Shown in pieces: positions 9,340 through 14,085 of a DNA stretch of 14,085 nt (position 1 is the stretch's first letter; every line of letters starts with the position of its first letter). This DNA is from Lobulomyces angularis. Taxonomy: Eukaryota > Chytridiomycota > Chytridiomycetes > Lobulomycetales > Lobulomycetaceae. The translations under genes were made by a program, and so were the position numbers. The DNA lies in NCBI GenBank assembly GCA_027604685.1, contig JADHYX010000223.1:4715-18799 (forward strand), written 5' to 3'. The notes under the pieces are model-generated. The model saw only the letters and a program-made list of their open reading frames with translations, was not told the DNA's origin and did no database searches.

Positions 9340-10717
9340 ATGCAAGAAGTTACATTAAATAAAAAATTAATAGTTTTTTTAATTATCATATTTTTGGTAT
9401 TCAAAAATATTTATGAAAGTAAAGAATAAAAAAGAAAGAAATATTAATAATATTATCAATTTTATTCGGAATTAGGTATATCAGTGGAAATTAATTTTAA
9501 CGCATCAAACACGAATGTTGACATACAGACAGATACACTGGAAGATGCATTAATGAATTTAAGCAATGATTTAATTTTAGATAAAATTTTTCAAACTGTC
9601 TTGAAACCTAGTAAATTAGACTATTATCATTTTAAAATGAGTGAAAATCCTGAAATATCTGATGTGACAATGACAGGTAGCGTTTCTATTGACATGCTTG
9701 ATAATTTGCTAGTTTGTTTAAATAATTACAAGGGTAAATGGAATAACAATTTTTTTTTTTTAAATTAAATTAAATTTTAAATTTTTTTTTTTTTTTTGAA
9801 ACTAAAAAGGTCCATTATCAATTACCCTTCACATAAATGATGATAATAATCTTCAATTAAATTTAGATACTGTAAAAAGTTTTTTAAACAATAACTTTGC
9901 AGTTTTAAAAAAACAGTTGGATTTACATCTAATTATTGATAATTTTCCACACCAACATAATTATTTTGCAAATGTTGCAGCTTTTTTTAGTAGAACTGAT
10001 TTAATTTTACCGATGGATTTTAATTTTATTTTAAGTACCGATTTTAGTTTAAATAAATATGAAGGGGTGTTAAGTAAATTGATGGATCAAAATAATAAAG
10101 TTCTCTACATCATACCATCATTTGAGAAGGTGCAAAGTGAAAATGCTTGGGAGCTAACTTCGCAATTTCCTCACAGTAAAAAAGGACTGATGGAAGAAAA
10201 CAGATATCAAATTTACGGTGGATCTGATAACAGAGCCCACATCTCAACAAACTATTCAGAATGGTATCTAGCTAATAACCCTTATCTTACTGCCTCGATT
10301 TCATTTTTTTATGAGCCATTTGCCGTATTCAATAAACATGTTGTACCTTGGATGGATGAAAGGTTTATAGGCTCAAATGGTGGCGGAAGATCTGCTTGGT
10401 TTTATGAGATAACGTTATCTGGATTTGAATTTTGGGTTTTAAACGATGACTTTTTGATTTTTTCGAACACTCCTACAAGTTTAGCAAATGTAAATAATGT
10501 AATTACAAAAAAAAAAAAAACTATAAAATAATTGATATAAAATAGGAAAATATTTTTTTTAATATTTTTTTTTTTTATTTTTTAGGAATTAAAAAATAAA
10601 ACTTTTTGGGGATTTTTACCAGAAATCTGCAACAGACATCGAGTTAGATTGTGGGAAAGTGAAAAAAAAGAAATTGATTTGATGGGTTGTAGACCTGGAC
10701 CCAACAGTAGATTTTAA
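9340..10717 (+). CDS. Diverged GT49 paralogue, probable pseudoenzyme
   Basis: Four exons (9340-9418, 9476-9733, 9810-10498, 10586-10717) encode 385 residues. Exon 1 encodes little more than a membrane anchor (about residues 10-21), so a lumen-facing type II protein is expected. It aligns along its length with the GT49 protein at 497-2007: LKPSKL, YKGPLSITLHI, LDLHLIID, EPFAVFN, VPWMDERF, FEFW, EIC and LMGC. The three introns sit at the same places and phases (1, 1, 0). Key positions differ: DxD becomes D182-F-N184, GYGANK becomes GSNGGGRS, LPDDF becomes LNDDF, and the IH histidine becomes F330. Glycosyltransferase activity is therefore doubtful, although the frame is intact, suggesting a retained non-catalytic role. 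The exon 3 donor could be at 10490 instead of 10499, three residues shorter; alignment favours 10499. CTGTAG directly precedes the ATG. Confidence 0.85.
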
Positions 10718-10986
10718 AATTATAAAAATTAAAAATAGAAAAGTATCATAGACTATCTTATTTTTTTTTTTTTAAAGAAAATTAATGTCCCTTTTTTTTT
10801 TTTTTAATTGATTATCAAAGTTGAATAATTCTTTTACTGAACTTCCAACTTTTTTTGAATTGGATTTATCTAATTAGTTAAAATGGTGTATTGTAAACAT
10901 AATTAAAAAAAAGAAAAAAAAGAAAATACAAAATACAAAATATAAATACAAATCCCATTTAACAAAAAAAAAAATATTTAACAGAA
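10718..10986. other. Convergent 3' intergenic region
   Basis: These 269 nt between the stops of GT49 copy 2 and the minus-strand ankyrin gene are A/T homopolymer-rich and hold no recognisable gene. Confidence 0.6.
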
Positions 10987-12745
10987 TTAAGGAACTGATA
11001 TTTTATTTACTTTATTAGCTGCTTTCATTACAATTGCTACTTCACTCTTGTTCGAATTTGAAGAACTTGACGAAGTAGGTTTTACAATTTTTGCCACCGG
11101 TTTAACCTTTTTAGGAACTTCAACAACTTTTTGTTTTGTTAAGTCAACTTTACTCGTAGCAGTACTTTTCTTTGCTGTAGTGGTTAAATTTTTTTTGTTT
11201 TTTCTATTCCCTTCCTCTTTTTTTACAGGTGCTCTACGTTTTGCTAAATTGTTTAACTTTATTTGCTTTGATTCTTCCTCTATTTTTAAATTTTAAACAA
11301 AAATTAATTTTTTTTTTTTTTTTTTTATTTTATTAAATGTTTTATTTTTTATTTTATTTAAATACCAAATAAAAATTTACAGACTTCCACATCACTGGTA
11401 ACTTCAGATGGTCTTTTTCCTTCATTATTTTGAATCTAATTTTGTAAAAAAAAAAAAAAAAATTAATATTGATGTTAATGTTAATTTTTAAGTAAAAGGA
11501 AATAAAAAAAAAAAAAAAAAACCGTTGGATCACAACCGGCAGCTAAAAGCAACTCCAGCATTTTGGCGTGGCCTAATCAAAAAAAAATTTTTTTTTTTCT
11601 TTTATTTTATTATCAAAAATTTTTAACTTAAGAAATACCTTTTACACTGGCAAAATGCAAGGCAGTACTACCAAAATCATCGCGGTAGTTTAAAAGCTTT
11701 TTAACTTCCAAGTTAAGTGGTTGAGAAGGGGTTGAAGGATTTAACTTTTGCAATCTTTGCAACAAGAATTTAAACAACTCTGTTTCATTGTTTGCCGCTA
11801 CCCCTTAATGTGGATGATGTTAATTCAATGTTTTTTTAAACTAATATATATAATTTTTTTCTTATTTTGAAAAATTACAATGTATAGTTGTTGCTCCATA
11901 ACTAAAAAAAAAAAAAATAAAAATAAAAATAGTTTAATTATTATATTGGTACCTATCAACCGAATTTAAATCTGCTTTGAATTCCAACAACACTGGGGCA
12001 ACTGACTTATGGCCATTACGGGAGGCAATTGCTAACGGACTTTTTTTTAAAAAAATATTCAAAGATCATAATTAATCATAAGTATGAAATAATATACTAT
12101 TTACCTTAATTTGTAAATTGGTGCTTTACAATTTACATCTTTAATTTTATTTTTATTTTATGTATTAATTTCCAAAAAAATAAAAAATAAAAAATATTTA
12201 TTATTACCAGCACCATCCCATAAACATTTATAAACTAATTCTATGTCTCCTTTTTTACAAGCTTCAAGTAATTTCCAATCTACCATCTTTAATTCCTCGC
12301 CTGCTTTTTCGACTACCTTTATCCAACAATTAAAAAAGAAAAAAATTTATTCAGAACAAAAAGAAGAGCATTAAAATACCTTGTCCTCTTCAGCAGCTCT
12401 GGCAGTATATACTGAGTCACCACTTCTAGAAACATTTCCTGCAGAATTAGTCAGCCTAACTTGAGATTGATTCAATTTTATTGTGGATTGCAACTTTAAA
12501 GTTGATGAATTGCTATGCTTTAAATTTTTCACTATATCTGAAGTAGAGTCGTTTTTTTTATTGTTTAATTTTAATTTTGAACTATTTAAATTTGATTTTA
12601 AAATTGTGTGTAAGTTGGTTGCACTATTGTTTACAGAAGTCAAAATTGGTTTACTTAGTGAATTCAGCAACTGGTTTGAAGATTTGGTTTCAAGTAAACT
12701 GTTGCTTTTTCTATTCACAATAGTATCTCTTTTTTCACTGCTCAT
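10987..12745 (-). CDS. Ankyrin-repeat protein with disordered N-terminus and basic tail
   Basis: Nine exons (12745-12380, 12316-12208, 12138-12105, 12039-11953, 11901-11879, 11803-11639, 11572-11523, 11435-11366, 11279-10987) encode 398 residues. Residues 1-122 are Ser/Asn/Lys-rich low complexity. About four ankyrin repeats follow at 135-300: WKLLEACKKGDIELV with GADVN; SPLAIASRNGHKSVAPVLLE with KADLN; YGATTIHWVAANNETELFKFLL; and FGSTALHFASVKGHAKMLELLLAAGCDPT. A final helix (PSEVTSDVEVCKFLF) closes the stack. Residues 303-398 form a Lys-rich, Ser/Thr-rich basic tail that could bind nucleic acid or acidic partners. There is no enzymatic domain, signal peptide or membrane segment. Exon 5 is a 23-nt microexon. 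The exon 8 end is chosen at a GTATTT donor because it completes a typical post-ankyrin helix; a GTCTGT donor at 11384 would also stay in frame using a different acceptor. Partner and role are unknown. Confidence 0.85.
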
Positions 12746-13191
12746 CCTAATTTTTTGGTATCTAGTTTAAGTCTTTCAAAAAAATCATATTACTATTTTT
12801 TTCATTCATTAATAATAAAATACCTTTTTTTTTTGTAATTTAAAAATAAAACAGCCAAGTATTACCAATGTTTAATTATTGTATTATTTATTATCTTATT
12901 TTTTTATAGTGAAGAACTTTTTTTTTTTTTTTTTTTAATAACCAATCACAGTACGATAAAAATTTGACATTTATGGTCATAAAAAAGAAAAAAAAGGTTT
13001 GTAAATTAATTTAAAAAGGATGAAGATAAAAAATCAAATCAAATCTCTTTTATTACCAAAATAAAAAATTTTTCTTTTATTTCATTTTTTTTTTTCTTTT
13101 GGTTATTATTATTTCAAAAATGTACTAAAAAATTTGTATTTAATATATTTTTAAATCTAATTAATCTTTTTTTATTGCATTTTTTATATAA
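12746..13191. other. Intergenic region between ankyrin and zinc-finger genes
   Basis: This 446-nt region is upstream of the minus-strand ankyrin gene and downstream of the minus-strand zinc-finger gene. It is A/T-rich with T runs. A CCAAT pentamer lies at about 12942-12946 on the plus strand, roughly 200 nt upstream of the ankyrin start but in the reverse orientation relative to it; it may be chance. No RNA gene or coding segment is seen. Confidence 0.5.
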
Positions 13192-13809
13192 TCAACTTTT
13201 TTTATATGTTTCATCAAGATTAGCAACCAACAGCCTTTTTAAAGTTGGATCAATAAACTTTTTTCCATGAATGTTTCTGCAATGTCTTTGAAGATCGTGC
13301 TTTCTGCCAAATCTCTTTGAACAATCATCACAACTGAATCTTTTTTCTAATTTAATATAAAATATAATATAAATTTATACATTGTTTTAAAGTTTACCTA
13401 AGTGGACGGCTAGATGCGATTTTAGCATGTAATGGGAAGTAAACTTTCTCTCCTTCCCAAATTGATTGCATTTAGAGTCAGGACATCGTAAAATTTGTTC
13501 CTGTTTTCCCTCCTTTTTCTTTAATTTTGGTTCATTAAGGTATTCCTTCTGTTTGACAGGAGCCTGTATCAAATTGCTTATAGAAAATTTATTACTGTAG
13601 TTTGGTTTATTTTGATAGTTTAATGGTTCATATGGTGGTGGTGGAGAAGTTGGAATGGAACTTTGTCCTGTAGGATTGACAGGTTTGTCAATTAATAGAC
13701 TTTGGATATTAAAAGGTAAAATCTGCAGGTAAGTGGGTAGTTTTTCTGTATGCTCATTTTTAATGAAACTAGGAGGTTGGGTATATTGAAGTTTGTCTTG
13801 ATATTGCAT
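13192..13809 (-). CDS. C2H2 zinc-finger protein, probable DNA-binding regulator
   Basis: Two exons (13809-13398 and 13346-13192, intron 51 nt) encode 188 residues ending in TGA. Residues 1-105 are Pro/Asn/Gln-rich low complexity with a PTSPPPPYEP stretch, like an activation or linker region. Two tandem C2H2 fingers follow: the first has C109, C114, H132, H136 and the second C143, C146, H159, H164 (C-x2-C-x12-H-x4-H). The junction falls between the fingers and gives HLEKRFSCDDC. The first finger is atypical, with 17 residues between the second Cys and first His because about five extra residues precede the conserved Phe. A paired C-terminal finger module after a low-complexity arm is common in fungal transcription factors; the target is unknown. 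The ATG at 13809 opens the frame. Confidence 0.85.
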
Positions 13810-14085
13810 TTATAAAAAACTTTAAACTTCTTTTGAGGGTATTTTAATAGTTTTCGTAAAAAAAGGAAATTTTATTTTACTTTTTTTATGTTGGTGTTTA
13901 TATATTTATTTTTATTTTTTTTTGTTTTTTTTTTTTATTTTTTTTTTTGGTTTTTTTTTTTTTGTTGGTTGTTTTTTTAATTTAATTTATGTTAATGCCG
14001 TATTTGAATTTATTGTTTAATTTTTTATTTACTATTTTTATTTTTATTCTTGTAACATTTTTTTTATTTTTTGTATTTTGCCCCC
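13810..14085. other. T-rich DNA upstream of the zinc-finger gene, to window end
   Basis: These 276 nt are dominated by T runs and end in five C residues. They should contain the promoter of the minus-strand zinc-finger gene, but no motif is recognised. Confidence 0.5.

Noticed and set aside
11048..11296. Plus-strand open frame of 82 codons
   Set aside because: It is the antisense of the Lys-rich tail of the ankyrin protein, giving an artificial Phe/Leu-rich translation.
12483..12770. Plus-strand open frame of 95 codons
   Set aside because: It is antisense to the low-complexity exon 1 of the ankyrin gene and has no recognisable motif.
1..14085. CRISPR arrays, tRNA or rRNA genes, bacterial operons, terminal-repeat transposons
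   Set aside because: By eye I saw no spaced direct repeats, no tRNA-like arms, no rRNA core sequence, no polycistronic layout and no paired terminal repeats. The homopolymer runs explain most of the repetition.

Overview
The window looks like nuclear DNA of a compact, very AT-rich eukaryote, most likely an early-diverging (chytrid-like) fungus. The grounds are many short GT-AG introns (39 in seven confident gene models, 43-129 nt), long A and T homopolymers between genes and at splice acceptors, standard stop codons, and a single-chain alpha-beta tryptophan synthase, which is the fungal arrangement. The taxon is inference; no rRNA or other marker is present.

I rebuilt spliced models by following reading frames across introns. 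Left to right: (1) a minus-strand glycosyltransferase family 49 (GT49, LARGE/B4GAT1-like) type II membrane protein, 497-2007, 433 aa; (2) an 841-nt divergent intergenic region with a possible decayed tyrosine-recombinase fragment near 2304-2560; (3) plus-strand tryptophan synthase (TRP5 type), 2849-5641, 13 exons, 701 aa; (4) a minus-strand histidine-acid-phosphatase-family protein resembling 2-phosphoxylose phosphatase PXYLP1, 5920-7673, 9 exons, 435 aa; (5) a doubtful tiny two-exon plus-strand gene, 7749-7920; (6) plus-strand phosphatidylinositol synthase (PIS1 type), 8212-9189, 5 exons, 223 aa; (7) a second, diverged plus-strand GT49 paralogue, 9340-10717, 385 aa; (8) a minus-strand ankyrin-repeat protein with a lysine-rich tail, 10987-12745, 9 exons, 398 aa; (9) a minus-strand two-finger C2H2 protein, 13192-13809, 188 aa. 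The rest is A/T-rich intergenic DNA.

TRP5 and PIS1 are housekeeping genes. The two GT49 genes and the phosphatase encode three predicted N-terminally anchored, lumen-facing proteins within about 10 kb. In animals their relatives act on xylose- and glucuronate-containing glycans, so a shared secretory-pathway glycan role is possible, but this rests on family resemblance and proximity only. The most notable points are the inverted GT49 pair with the same three intron positions, and the loss in the second copy of residues expected to bind metal and donor, which suggests an intact-frame pseudoenzyme.
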